From contig JANHCV010000003.1 of the NCBI GenBank assembly GCA_025594325.1, positions 186,001 through 250,000 of the forward strand: 64,000 nucleotides of DNA. The letters are read 5' to 3'. Below are positions 11,453 to 21,924 of the stretch, piece after piece. The notes under the pieces were generated by a model, which was given only the letters and a program-made list of their open reading frames with translations, had not been told where the DNA came from and made no database searches. This stretch comes from Blastocladiella emersonii ATCC 22665. Its lineage: Eukaryota; Blastocladiomycota; Blastocladiomycetes; Blastocladiales; Blastocladiaceae. The translations under genes were made by a program, and so were the position numbers. Every line of letters begins with the position of its first letter. Position 1 is the stretch's first letter.

Positions 11453-12355
11453 GGCGCGGGTGCCGGCGAGGGTATCGGGCGTCCAGCGAGGGAGAGGGAG
11501 ATATCGCCCGCCGCCGGTTCAAGTAGGGGGCAGGAGGGAGGGGAGGGGGTATCGGAGCGCCGTCACGTTCACACTCACGTTCTCGGTCGGCGGGCCGATG
11601 GCGAGCGGGCGAGCCGGGGGCCGGGGACGGACGCGGGCACGGGAAGGGGGGCACGCGGACAAGGGCGTCAGGGGTCGACGGCGGCGGCGGCGGGGGCGGC
11701 GGCGGCGGTGCGGGTGGCGCGCGCGCGTGGGTATCGGATGTAGGGGGAAGTGAAGGGTGGAGCGAAAGAGCGAGTGTGCGCCGAGAGCGGAGGCGGCGAT
11801 AGGAGGCAAGCGGGCGAGCGGGCGGACGGCGAACTCTTGCATGCTGTGTGACGGGCCGGCTGCCCTCGCTGGGACTCATTGCTCAAGCTCGCTGGCCGCG
11901 TGGCCCGGGCGGCCGGGAAGTTTCCGGGACGCGGGCCAAAGGGGAAGGCGAGCGGCGCACACGGTGGCGCGACCCGCGCCGGCCATCGCTGCTGTGCCCG
12001 CCGTCCACTCACACGGCATGAAGTTTGCGATGTGCTTGCGTCGCGCGTTGCGTTGCGTTGCGTTGCGGTGAGTGGCTTGTGGCGATCATGGCAAGGAGTG
12101 GGGATTCCCACGGTCGGTGAGAAGGAGCAGCAAGGGCGTGATCGCGCGCGCGCCGCGGGGCCAGAACGCGTGGTCTGCAAGTCTCAGCTGAGCTCGCGTG
12201 ACGCGCGGGAGACACTTGGGCCCACGCGTTGCAGGCCCCTGCGCCACACTGCAGCCCTGCAGGTCGCTGCTGCCGCCACTTCGTCTCTCTCTCTCTCCTC
12301 CTGCACTCCTCCCCATCACCCCATCACTCGTCACTGGCTGGACCGGTTCCCTAAG
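11453..12355. promoter_or_regulatory. Divergent promoter region (KEN-box gene / BSD gene)
   Basis: About 900 bp separate two divergently transcribed genes. The interval has GGC-rich runs around 11675-11710 and four to five tandem copies of a GTTGC unit around 12040-12066. No supported gene is present. The pyrimidine-rich CTCTCTCTCTCC stretch near 12285-12300 lies about 60 bp upstream of the BSD gene ATG and could be part of its core promoter. Confidence 0.4.
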
Positions 12356-13732
12356 ATGTTCTCACGCCTGACCGAGCGCGCCTCGGGCTGGATAGCCACG
12401 CGCTCGCCCGCCGTCGCCGATGCACCAACAATACCATCCTCCATCCTGCCCGCCAAACCGTCCACGGCGCCGGCCGCCCTCATCTCGCTCACCGACGACG
12501 CCTCCGAGTCGGTCATCCCGTCGGTCCGCGCCGCCGCGTTCGCGGAAACCAAACCGCTCCCGCTGCGCCCATTGCTCGCCGGCGAGTTCGAGGAGCTCGG
12601 CCCGTCCACCACTACCGATGACCTGTTCTTCGCCTCCCGGCACTCGACCGCTCCACCAGCAACCGAGGGCGGCGACGACGAGGAGGTCGGGTGGGACACG
12701 CCCGCGCCCGTGCGCGACCCGCCCCCGGCCATGTCGCGCGGGTGGATGGCCTCGCGGTCGCACTCGCTGCTGCGGTCCGTGAGCATGACGTTCGCCGCGG
12801 GCATGCCCGCCGAAAAGTCGCCCATGCTCGCGTCGCCATTGGAGGACGCGCCGCCGTCCGTGACGCTGCTCCCCATCGCGGCCTCGGCCGAACCTGCCGC
12901 CGCGGCACGCTCGCGCAGCTCTTCCTCCGCGAGCGCCGATGACTCGGACCTGCGCCTGCCGTGGCTCGGCCTCGGCCTGTGCCGCGACGCCCGCCGCGCG
13001 CTAAGGCACCGGATCCTGGGCCTTTCGGCGGACCTGCTCTCCTTCACGGAGCCCCTCGAGGGCGCTACGTTCCGCTACGACCCCATCGTGTACGCGCCGC
13101 TGGCCGGCCTGCTGCTCGCCGAGGACGCGCGGCTGCGGACCATGCACGAGATCCTGGTCCCGCACACGGTCGCCGAGCCGGACTTCTGGACCGCGTACCT
13201 CGCGCGCGTCCACTGCGCCGTGTCGGCCGCCAAAGTCGCCGCGGGGTTGCCCGGTGCCCAGCTTCCGCTCATCCGGTCGGCCTCGGGGCCGATGCTCAAG
13301 ATCTCGCCGTCCGTCGCGAACATGCGCAGCGTGTTCTGCAGCCCGGTCCTCGGCGGGTCGGTGGCGGATGGGGACGGCGTCGCGGTCGCGCCGGATTTGC
13401 TGGAAGAGGATCCGGCGGGCGAGGGACGCGAGCTGTACGCCATGGACGTCGCGGTCCTCGCCAGCGTCACGCCGCTGCCCGAACCACCGGCCGCGCCTGC
13501 ACCTGCCACCACCGCGCGCGGTCCCGTGGACGAAGACGCAGACGCGGTGCGGCTCGAGACGCTGGACGATGTCGACGCCTTCTACACGTCCATCGAGGCC
13601 GCCGTCGACGCGGCGAACCGCACGCTCGGCCCGGCGCCCGCCTTTGACGAGGACTCGCCGCTGCCGTCGGCGCGCATCCTGCAGGGCGCGGGCGCCGTGC
13701 TGACGCTGGACCCCGAGGATCTCGAGATTTGA
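12356..13732 (+). CDS. BSD-domain protein
   Basis: A single exon encodes 458 residues from ATG at 12356 to TGA at 13730-13732. Residues about 210-300 fit a BSD domain: helices around ARRALRHRILGLSADLL, then LVPHTVAEPDFWTAYLARVH with the signature Phe-Trp pair (FW near residue 277) after an acidic turn. The domain is found in TFIIH p62, DOS2-like and synapse-associated (SYAP1/BSDC1) proteins. This one lacks the p62 layout and looks more like the SYAP1/BSDC1/DOS2 type, with long Ser/Pro/Ala-rich arms and an acidic C-terminus. The exact function is unknown. It converges on the RING gene with only 55 bp between stop codons. Confidence 0.65.
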   Translation: MFSRLTERASGWIATRSPAVADAPTIPSSILPAKPSTAPAALISLTDDASESVIPSVRAAAFAETKPLPLRPLLAGEFEELGPSTTTDDLFFASRHSTAPPATEGGDDEEVGWDTPAPVRDPPPAMSRGWMASRSHSLLRSVSMTFAAGMPAEKSPMLASPLEDAPPSVTLLPIAASAEPAAAARSRSSSSASADDSDLRLPWLGLGLCRDARRALRHRILGLSADLLSFTEPLEGATFRYDPIVYAPLAGLLLAEDARLRTMHEILVPHTVAEPDFWTAYLARVHCAVSAAKVAAGLPGAQLPLIRSASGPMLKISPSVANMRSVFCSPVLGGSVADGDGVAVAPDLLEEDPAGEGRELYAMDVAVLASVTPLPEPPAAPAPATTARGPVDEDADAVRLETLDDVDAFYTSIEAAVDAANRTLGPAPAFDEDSPLPSARILQGAGAVLTLDPEDLEI

Positions 13733-13745
13733 CCGCAATCAGTGT

Positions 13746-13751
13746 AATAAA
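13746..13751 (+). terminator. Polyadenylation signal candidate
   Basis: An exact AATAAA sits 14 bp after the BSD gene stop, inside the only A+T-rich patch between the two convergent genes. It would serve the plus-strand transcript. The same patch may also hold the end of the minus-strand RING transcript. Confidence 0.4.
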
Positions 13752-13787
13752 AAATATACATGTCTGGAACTATATACAAACCCATCC

Positions 13788-15350
13788 TCACGACTCGACA
13801 GCGGCGGGCTCGCGCCCGTGCACCATATCCTCGACACTCGCTTTACACAGCGGGCACAGTTTCGACAAGCTGAGCCAGTCGGCCGAGCACCCCGCGTGGT
13901 AGTGGTGCCCGCACGCGAACAGGTGCAGCAGCGCGCCGTCCTCGTAGTCCTCGAAGCAGATGACGCACGACGCGTCCTCGTTCGCCACGCTGAACGACCG
14001 GTACGGCGATGCGTCCTCGTATGTCGACGCGGGCGAGGTGGTCGAGGTGGACGTGGGTTCGGGCGTGGTGCGCGATGAGGAGAGGGGGTGTAGCGGGACC
14101 GAGTCCGAGTTGGCCGGGCTCGCGGTCGCCGAGGGGGGCAGGTCGCGGCGCGCTGGACTTGGACTTGGCTTGTCGCCGACATGGTCGAGAAAGTCGGCCG
14201 ACGCGACGGCCGTCGCGAGATCCTCCTCGCTCTCCCCACCGACCCCCGCCGCATCCGCCGACCCCACCCCCGCGGCGGCGGGGCGAAACACAACCGTCTC
14301 GATAAGCGCGAGGTCCTGCGGGTTGAGTCCGCGGGGCGGCTGCGGCGCCCACGGCGTGAGTCCCGCGGCGGACAGGTCGGCGTGGTCGAGCGACGACATG
14401 CGGTGGGCCGAGGTGCGCATCGACTGCGGCACGAAGCGGTGCAGGTACGGGTGGTTGGACAGGAACAGGAGGACGGGGAGGAACAGGATCAGGAGGAAGC
14501 ACAGGATCAACGGGAGCAGGTATGCGATGTACGTGATCATGATCCAGCACACGGTGGCCGAGACGAGGATCGGGGATTCGGTGCATCGCGGCGCGGAGTA
14601 GTCTGGAGCACACGGAGAGGGGTTAGCAGAGGATGGCGAGCAGGAAAGAGGAGAGCGTACCCATGAACACCCAGAAATTGCTGAGAATGAACAGCACGGC
14701 GGTCGCCCACCGCAACAACTCCTGGCCCTGGAGCGCGTACTTGAGCTCGGGCGGCAACGGGCTGTGCCGGACGTCGGGCAGCTGGCGCACGGCAAACGCC
14801 GCGGGCGCAAGGAACGCGAGCGCGAGCGACCGCAGCCCAATCGCGAAGTTGACGGCGGCGAGCTGCGGGCACGCGGCAAGCCCCGACTGGCCCGTCACGG
14901 GCGACGGGGATGCCGACATGGCGAGCGCGACCGTGGGCAGCGCGACCTGGCCGAGGTAGAAGGCGACCAGCGCAATCAGGAACGCGCGCGAGTGGCCCGA
15001 CGCGCGCGACCACCCGCTTAGCAGGATGGTCGACATGTTGCGGCGCGCGGTGCGGGCGCGGTCGTTGCGCACTACGGTCGGCAAGGGCGGTGAGAAACTG
15101 CGGGCGTGCGCAGTGCGTGCAGGGAAACATGCGTACGCAGAACCGACGGCGTCGATGCCACGCCGCGCGTCACGGAGCGCGTCGAGCGGGTCGACCGCAT
15201 GGTATTGGACCGCGTGAGCTGTGGCGGGGCGCCGGGCGCCGCCGCCGTGGTGGCGGATGGGGATGGGTCCATGGCGGCGGCCGCAGAAGGTGTTGAGGAA
15301 GCGGCGAGCAGCTGGGTCCGCGCGTGTGAAGAGGGGGCCGCCGTGTCCAT
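13788..15350 (-). CDS. Multi-pass membrane RING-H2 E3 ubiquitin ligase
   Basis: Exon 1 starts at ATG 15350 (MDTAAPSSHARTQLL). It joins through a GTACGC...CCGTAG intron to an exon with several hydrophobic helices (FLIALVAFYLGQVALPTVAL, ATAVLFILSNFWVFMG). A third exon adds more membrane segments (YLLPLILCFLLILFLPVLL). The C-terminal cytosolic part has a RING-H2 finger with ligands CVIC...C.H..H..C...CPLC, followed by a short tail; stop TGA at 13788-13790. The layout (four or so helices, long loop, C-terminal RING-H2) is that of a membrane-anchored E3 ligase acting on an endomembrane. The substrate cannot be predicted. It is head-to-head with the ACE-like gene. Confidence 0.8.
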
Positions 15351-15621
15351 GGTTGCAGCAGCGGGCTCACAGCTCAGGGTCGATGCATGGGTTAATGAAG
15401 CGTTGTTGACGTGCAGGGAGAGGGAGGGAGGGACGATGACGCGCGGAGTCAGCACGCTGCTGAGCCTCGCTCATCGGCCGCCTGTGGCCCGGTGGAACCC
15501 AGTGTCAGGTGATCGGAAAACGCGTCGCTCTCCGAAGGTTTAGCCAAGCGGGCCGGCGGGATCGGCGTTCTCTCCCTCTTTCGCTCTCACGCGGAGAGAA
15601 TCAACTCAAGCACAACCGACC

Positions 15622-18107
15622 ATGCCACGCTCCGGAGACGCGGAGCCGCTGCTCCCGACCTCGCTCCCGCCGCCCGCCGCGCTGCCCATGGACGCCAAGT
15701 CCGAGAAGGCCGCGCTCGCCGCCGCGGACGCCGCCTCCAAGAAGGCCGCCCCGCTCCCGACCCGCAGCACGGCGCGCAAGATTCGCGCGCGCCGCGTCCT
15801 GGCCGGCGTCGTTGCCGCGTTCGCCCTGCTCGCGCTGTTCGGGCGCGCGTGGTTCCACTGCGGCCGCCACGGCAAGAAGCACCACCGCGGCGGCGGTCGT
15901 CACCACGGCCACCACGGTGACGGCGAGGGCGGCGACCCGGCAGTCGCCGACTTTCTCGCGCGCCTCGACGCCAAGCTCACGGCCCTCACCACAAAGTCGA
16001 GCGAGGCCAGCTGGAACTACGAGACCAACCTGACCGAGTTCAACCTCGCGTACGTTCGCTTTCCTTCCCACGAAAGCCTCATCTCACAGTCTGATCCCAC
16101 TGTGTGTAGCAAGTCGACCAAGGCCGGCCTCGAGCTCAACGCCGCCATGCTCGCCCTGTACCAAGAGTCCAAGGACCTCGACGCCTCGCGCGCCTCGCCC
16201 ACCCAGCGCCGCCAGCTCGACCGCCTCAACGCCGGCTTCTCCACCGTCCTCGCCGACCCCGCCGAGCAGGCCGAGCTCGCTAACCTGATCGGCAAGATGC
16301 AGGGCATCTACGGCTCGGGTACGCTCCATTCACTGCGCGCGCACCCCCCGAACACGACGGTCTCACACTCTCCCGCGTAGCCACGTACAACGGCCACCCG
16401 CTCGAGCCCGACCTCACCGAGATCCTGGCCTCGTCGCGCGACTACGACGAGCTCGCCGACGCCTACATGGGCTGGCGCAAGGTGACGGGCCCGGGCATGC
16501 GCGACGCCTTCACCCGCTACATCGAGCTGTCCAACAAGGCCGCGCAGCAGGGCGGGTACCGCGACATGGCCGACCAGTGGCTCGGCGGCTACGAGATGCC
16601 CGCCCCCGAAATGCAGGACCTCGTCGAGGACCTGTGGGACCAGGTGCTCCCGCTGTACCAGGAGGTGCACTGCCACGTGCGCACCAAGCTCAAGACCGTG
16701 TACGGCGACCAGCATTTCGGCGACGACAACCTGATCCCGGCCCACCTCCTCGGCAACATGTGGGGTCAGCAGTGGGGCAACATCGCCGACCTCGTGCTCC
16801 CCCACCCCGCCGTCCCCGACGCCGACCTGACCGCCGCCCTCAAGCGCCAGAACTACACGGTCCGCCGCATGCACCAGCTCAGCGACGATTTCTACGCGTC
16901 GCTCGGCCTCGAGAAGCTGCCGGCGACCTTCTGGGACCGCAGCATGCTGACCAAGCCGACCGACTGCGACGCCGTGTGCCACGCCAGCGCCTGGGACATT
17001 GACACGGACCGCGACGTGCGCATCAAGATGTGCACCGACATCACGGCCGAGGACCTGCAGACGGTCCACCACGAGCAGGGGCACCTTCAGTACGACCTCG
17101 CCTACCGCAAGCAGCCGTACCTGTTCCGCGAGGGCGCCGCCGACTTTTTCCACGAGGCCATTGGCGACACGATCGCGCTGTCGGTCATGGTCCCCAAGCA
17201 CCTGGCCGAGATCGGGCTCGTCGACGAGACGGACCCGTCGCCCGAGCGCGCGCTCAACGCGCTCATGCGCATGGCCCTCGAGAAGCTCGCGTTCCTGCCC
17301 TTCGGCTACCTCGTCGACCGCTGGCGCTGGCTCGTGGCCCGCGGCGACATCCAGCCCGCCGAATACACGCGCACGTGGTGGGACCTCGTCCAGAGCATCC
17401 AGGGCATGAAGCCCCCCGTGCCCCGCGACACGGCCGACGCCGACGGCGCGTTCGACGCCGGCGCCAAGTTCCACGTCGCTGGCGGCGTGCCGTACCTGCG
17501 CTACTTCCTCAGTCACATCGTCGAGTTCCAGTTCCACCGCGGCCTGTGCCGCGCCGCCGGCCACACCGGCCCGCTCCACGAGTGCTCGATTTCGGGGTCG
17601 GCCGAGGCCGGCGCACAGTTCCGCGCCATGCTCGAGCTCGGCGCGTCCAAGCCGTGGCCCGAGGCCCTCGCGGCCGCGACGGGTGGCGAGGAGTTCGAGC
17701 TCGACGCGTCCGCGATCCTCCAGTACTTTCAGCCCCTCATCGACTGGCTCCGCGAGCAGAACGACGGCAAGAAGTGCGCGTGGGCGCCCGGGAACGAGGG
17801 GCTCGCGCGGTCGCCCAAGAAGGCGCGCGAGGCTGCTGTCGCGTGCGGCGAGCATGGGCGTCGTCTTCACCACGGCAAGCCGCACCACGACGTGCCTCGT
17901 CGTCACCGTGACGGCCCGCACCACGGCGAGCGCCCGCACCGCGACGGTCCGCACCACGGCGAGTCTCGCCACGGCGACAAGCCCGAGCACGGCCGCCACC
18001 GCCCGCACCACGGCGAGCCCCACCACCACGGCCGCCCCGACGGCGAGCACTCGGGCCGCCGCCACCACAACGGCCCGTGGGGCCGCCGCCCTCGTCGCGA
18101 CGAGTAG
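15622..18107 (+). CDS. Angiotensin-converting-enzyme-like M2 zinc dipeptidase, His-rich, type II membrane
   Basis: Peptidase family M2 removes C-terminal dipeptides. Exons 15622-16049, 16110-16318 and 16381-18107 give 787 residues. A basic RKIRARR precedes one membrane helix (about 59-75), so the catalytic part should face the lumen or outside. Zinc ligands are H443, H447 (HEQGH) and E471, with the 24-residue spacing of ACE. GLCRAAGHTGPLHECSISGS, PWPEAL and YFQPLIDWLRE match the ACE C-terminal core. Unusual features are the histidine-rich blocks that flank the enzyme: GKKHHRGGGRHHGHHGD just after the helix, and a tail of about 85 residues (703-787) with repeated HHG units. These could bind metal, which is an inference. 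M2 enzymes are best known from animals and bacteria. Codon use matches the neighbours, so there is no sign of recent transfer. Confidence 0.88.
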
Positions 18108-18851
18108 TTGAGCGGATTTTGTTCTGAGTTGTTCATGAACGATGAATTTTGATCGACGCGGTTTTGCTTCACTTGGATTCGTTCAATTCACAGGTGAGGA
18201 CTTGCCAAAACTCGACGCGTCGGAGATGAGACGCGCGCCCACGTGATGTCTCGCAGCCTGTCTCTCGCGTCTCGTCTCGACTCCGCGGACGCGCGTGCGC
18301 GCGTGCGGTCGCCACCGCCCCGCCGGCCGTACCCGCGCGCGTGCGCGAGTCCAGAGCGCTTGCCCGAGCGAGTGACTGGGTGCAACAAGGCCCGACCGCG
18401 CCGCTGAATGCATCAACTCGAACTCGCCGCAACGGACCGCCGCGATCCCGACCGCCCCGCCTGTCGTCTCCACCTGCAGCATCGCATCGCGACTCGCGCC
18501 AGCGGTAGTGATCGCTGCTCCCCGCGGGCTTGAGACGTCTCCCTCCCTCCCTCCTCCCGCGCCCGCCTACCCTTGTCGGCCGGGCCGAACAGCCGTCGCA
18601 CGCACGCACGCATTTTCAAAATCCGCACGCGGGCGAGAGACCGCTCAGCCGCGAGACACTTCGAATACGCATTACGCATTTCGTCCGCCCTCGCCCCCTC
18701 GTCGCGGCCGGCGAGCCCCCGCCAAGCGGCCCGCGCTTCCCCTCCCCCTCTCGCCGCTCCTCGAACGGATCGCACTCGTGGTCTCATTCCCTTGCGGTGA
18801 GGGCCACCAGTACCCAGGACCTGACCCCCGTATCATACCCCCACTACCAGC
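18108..18851. other. Intergenic region upstream of the CFAP210-like gene
   Basis: About 740 bp contain no supported gene. The first 80 bp after the ACE-like stop are A+T-rich and probably hold its polyadenylation site. The right half is C-rich and presumably carries the promoter of the next gene. Confidence 0.4.
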
Positions 18852-21079
18852 ATGCCGGTCCCCGACCGAACTAGCAAGGGCTACTTGAGTACGGTCTCGT
18901 CGTACGTGTTCGCTGTCGTCGTCGTGGTGCTGACCCGCGCGTACCGTCTAGTGCCGACGTCAAGTAGCCAGGCGCGCCAGTCGTACGCTGACCCTTCTGC
19001 ACCGCGGCCGTGCCCCCGTCACTGACGACCCCGCGCGGCACCTACTAGGCAGCCCTCGAAACCTCGCGGCGGCAGCAGCACTCGCTCGACCAGCACTGCT
19101 GCCGACTCGTGGAACGCGCCACCCGGCGCCTCGGCCGCCGCCCCGTTCCGAGAAGGCCGCATCGTCGTGATGAACGCGCCCGACGTCGCCCGCGTCCTGC
19201 GCACTGTGGGCCTACCGACGGTCATCCCGCCGTGGGTCCCCTGCACGCTCCCGCCCGACCTGCCCATCGACCTGTTCGCGCCGGCCCCGCCCACCCCGCG
19301 CGTCACCGGGTCCGTGCATCTCGGGCCGCCGCCTACGCCCGGACGCGGCGGCGGGAAGAGGCGGCCGGGGTCGACGTCGTCCCGCCGCTCGGCGGCGTCG
19401 CGTGCCGGGTCTGCCGCGGTGCCGTCGCTCGTGATGCCGCCCGTCGGCTCGGCCGCTGTATCCGCGGCGGGCGGCGACGAAAACCGCGCGTGGACGCCTG
19501 CGTCGTTCGTCACGGCGTCGCGGCCGGGCACCTCGGCCACGTCGCGGACGACCGGGAGCCGCGCGACGACGGCGTCGGGGTTCACGTCGCGCGCGTCGAC
19601 GGCGCGCTCGGTCGCGACCGCGACCCCCGGCGGCGGCGCGATGCAGAACGTCGACCTCGGCCTGCTCGCCGAGATCCTCGACACGTACCCGGGCGACGCG
19701 GCGGACCTGGTCCGCATGCAGCAGCAGGAGGTCCGTCCTTCCCTTCCCCTCACCGTCCGCCCTACTCACACTTTTGGTCAATGTAGCGCGCGCACCTACA
19801 CCAGAAATCTCGCGCGTGGGTCTCGACATGGCACGGCACTCTCGCGGGCCAACGCGCCGCGGCGCTCGCAGCCGCCGACCGCCGGCGCGCCGACGACGAA
19901 GCCGCGCGGTGTGCACAGGACGCCGCGCACGCGGCCGACGAGCAAGCCCGGCGCGACGCGGCCGTCGCGCGCGCCCGCGCCCTGCAGCTCGCGTCGACCG
20001 AGCCCGCGCGCGCGCTCGCGGCAGACCTCCAGGCGGCCGCCGTCGCCGCTGAGCGCATGCGGCAGCGCGAGGTTAAGAAAGCCGACGCCGCAGCGGCCGC
20101 CGCGGCCGACCGGCACTCGGGCGCCACGCCGATCCCGATCCTCCCGCCGCCCTCCCCCGCGCCCGGACCCGCGGGGCCCGACGCGGCCGAGATCTACGCC
20201 GAGCTCGCGCGCGCGCAGGAATCCGCCCGCTCCCGTGCGCGGGCGATGGCGGCCGAGGACCGCGCAGCCGCGGACCGCGACGCGGCGGCGCACCGCGCCG
20301 AGCAGGACCAGTGGGCGGCAGCGCGTGCGGCGGCGACCGTCGAGCAGCGTGTGGCCCTCGAGCGCCAGGTGCGCGAGCGGCAGCTCGCGGCGCAGCGGGC
20401 CGCGGCCGAGGCGATGGCGGGCGCGCACGCGGCCGCCGCGTGGCGTGACGGCAAGCACGAGATCGCGCAGGAGGTGCGCGAGGTCGAGGCCGGGCGCCGC
20501 ACGTCGCGTACGAGTGTTGCCGAGATGCTCGGCGCCGAGAGCGAGGCGCGCGCGCTCGAGGCTCGCGCGTCGGCCGAGGCCCGGCTCGCAGAGGCGCTCG
20601 CGCAGCATGCGGCGGTGGAAGCGGCAAGGGATCTCGAGGTTGCCAAGCGCCGCGCGGCGCAGGCTAGGGATCTCAAGATCTTTTTCACGCAGCATGTACG
20701 TCCTCCCGCCGCACCTGCCCCGAAGCCCCGGTGCTGACTCGTCCGTCCCGTGTAGTGCGAGCGCCAGCGAAAGCTGCAGGAGCAGCACGAGGCCGACGAG
20801 CGAGTCCAGCGCGAGCGTCTCCTCGCCGACGCGACGGCGGACCGGGCCGAGCGCGAGCACGCGGCGGACGCGCGGCGAAAGGCGGCGCGCGATCTCGCGG
20901 CCGTGCACCGCAAGCAGGTCCAGGAGAAGCGCGAGCGCGAGGCGGCGCGGATGCGCGAGGACCGCGCGGCCGCGCGCATCTCGATCCCGAACCCCGTCGA
21001 GGGGTACCGCGACGAGGACCTCATCGCGTTCCTCGTTGACCGGCAGCTGAAGCAGGAGACGATGAAGAAGGGAAGTTGA
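18852..21079 (+). CDS. CFAP210/CCDC173-like axonemal coiled-coil protein
   Basis: The likely start is ATG 18852 (MPVPDRTSKGYL). Two short introns then join SSQARQS and QPSKPRGGSS in frame to the long exon that contains FREGRIVVMNAPDVARVLRT. After an intron ending near 19787 comes HLHQKSRAWVSTWHGTLAGQ, which resembles the conserved block of CFAP210 (CCDC173), a microtubule inner protein of ciliary doublets. The remainder is a nearly continuous Ala/Arg/Glu-rich coiled coil, with one more intron at about 20697-20757, ending ISIPNPVEGYRDEDLIAFL and TGA at 21077-21079. The family call rests on layout and the short block, so a related TPH-type flagellar coiled-coil protein is possible. A flagellar role fits the katanin p80 gene nearby. 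Confidence 0.6.
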
Positions 21080-21280
21080 GCGAAGGAGGAGAGGGACTAT
21101 ATCAGCGCAATAATACGATATCCAATGCACTTGATCGGGTGCCGAACGCGTCGCGTTTTGAGGGGGCGAGACATCACGTGTGGTTTGCGAGACACGGCGA
21201 TCACAACTTGCGCTCGCTCGCGTCGATCCCTTCTCTCGCAACCTGTCACGGAGCAACAGGCACCAATCACACATACTGCA

Positions 21281-21893
21281 ATGGATTCTACCCCGACCTC
21301 GACGCCCGTCGCGCCGCCCGCGCCGCTGTCGGACAAGGACCGCATAATCCAGAACACCCTGCGGTCTTGGCGCACCGCGGTCCCCGAGGAGATGAGCTCG
21401 TGGTACTTTCCCGCGGCCCTGACGACGGCTCTGTGTACGCCCTCTTCGGCTGTCAGTGTTCGACCGTGATCGCTGATGGCGGGCTCCCGACCGACCGACA
21501 GGTCTCGTGTCGCTGCCCAAGTCGGGCGTTAAGTACCCGGGCCTGCCGCCGTACCTGCAGCTCGCCGGTTTCACGACCATGTTTGCCGTGTCGACGCACG
21601 CCGTCAAGTCGGGCGATACCGTCAACGGGCCGTCCATGGCGACCGGTACGTTTTCGTGACCCCTCTCCGCTTCAAACCCGCAAAACTCACGCTCGAACAC
21701 CCCCGTAGCGTGGTCGCTGACGTACCTCGTGGCCAACTCGTGGAAGGCGGTGCGCAGCCGCAACCTGATCCCGCTGTCGATCGTGGCGTCGGCCATGATG
21801 CAGGTCGGCGTGTACGGTGTGACGGCCGCCGAGGAGTTTTACTACGGCGACAAGGACCTGGCGGTGCGCGGCAGCGCCGTCAAGGACGAGTAA
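21281..21893 (+). CDS. Small multi-helix membrane protein (AIM19-like?)
   Basis: Three exons join in frame from ATG 21281 (MDSTPTSTPV) to TAA, giving about 155 residues. The exons contain PEEMSSWYFPAALTTALC, a segment with LQLAGFTTMFAVSTHAVK, and WSLTYLVANSWKAVRSRN followed by LIPLSIVASAMMQVGVYGV. Three or four short helices are plausible. The pattern of a W.L.YL..N.WKA.RS loop before a last helix recalls the fungal mitochondrial protein AIM19, but I am not sure. No catalytic motif is visible. Its stop codon is only 31 bp from that of Sec6, which is read from the other strand. Confidence 0.6.
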
Positions 21894-21924
21894 CTGTACG
21901 ATAGATTCACGTGTATTAACCACC

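Noticed and set aside
20194-21024. Long antisense frame opposite the CFAP210-like gene (and similar long frames opposite other genes)
   Set aside because: It mirrors GC-rich codon use of the real gene, is Arg/Ala/Ser-rich, and has no motif.
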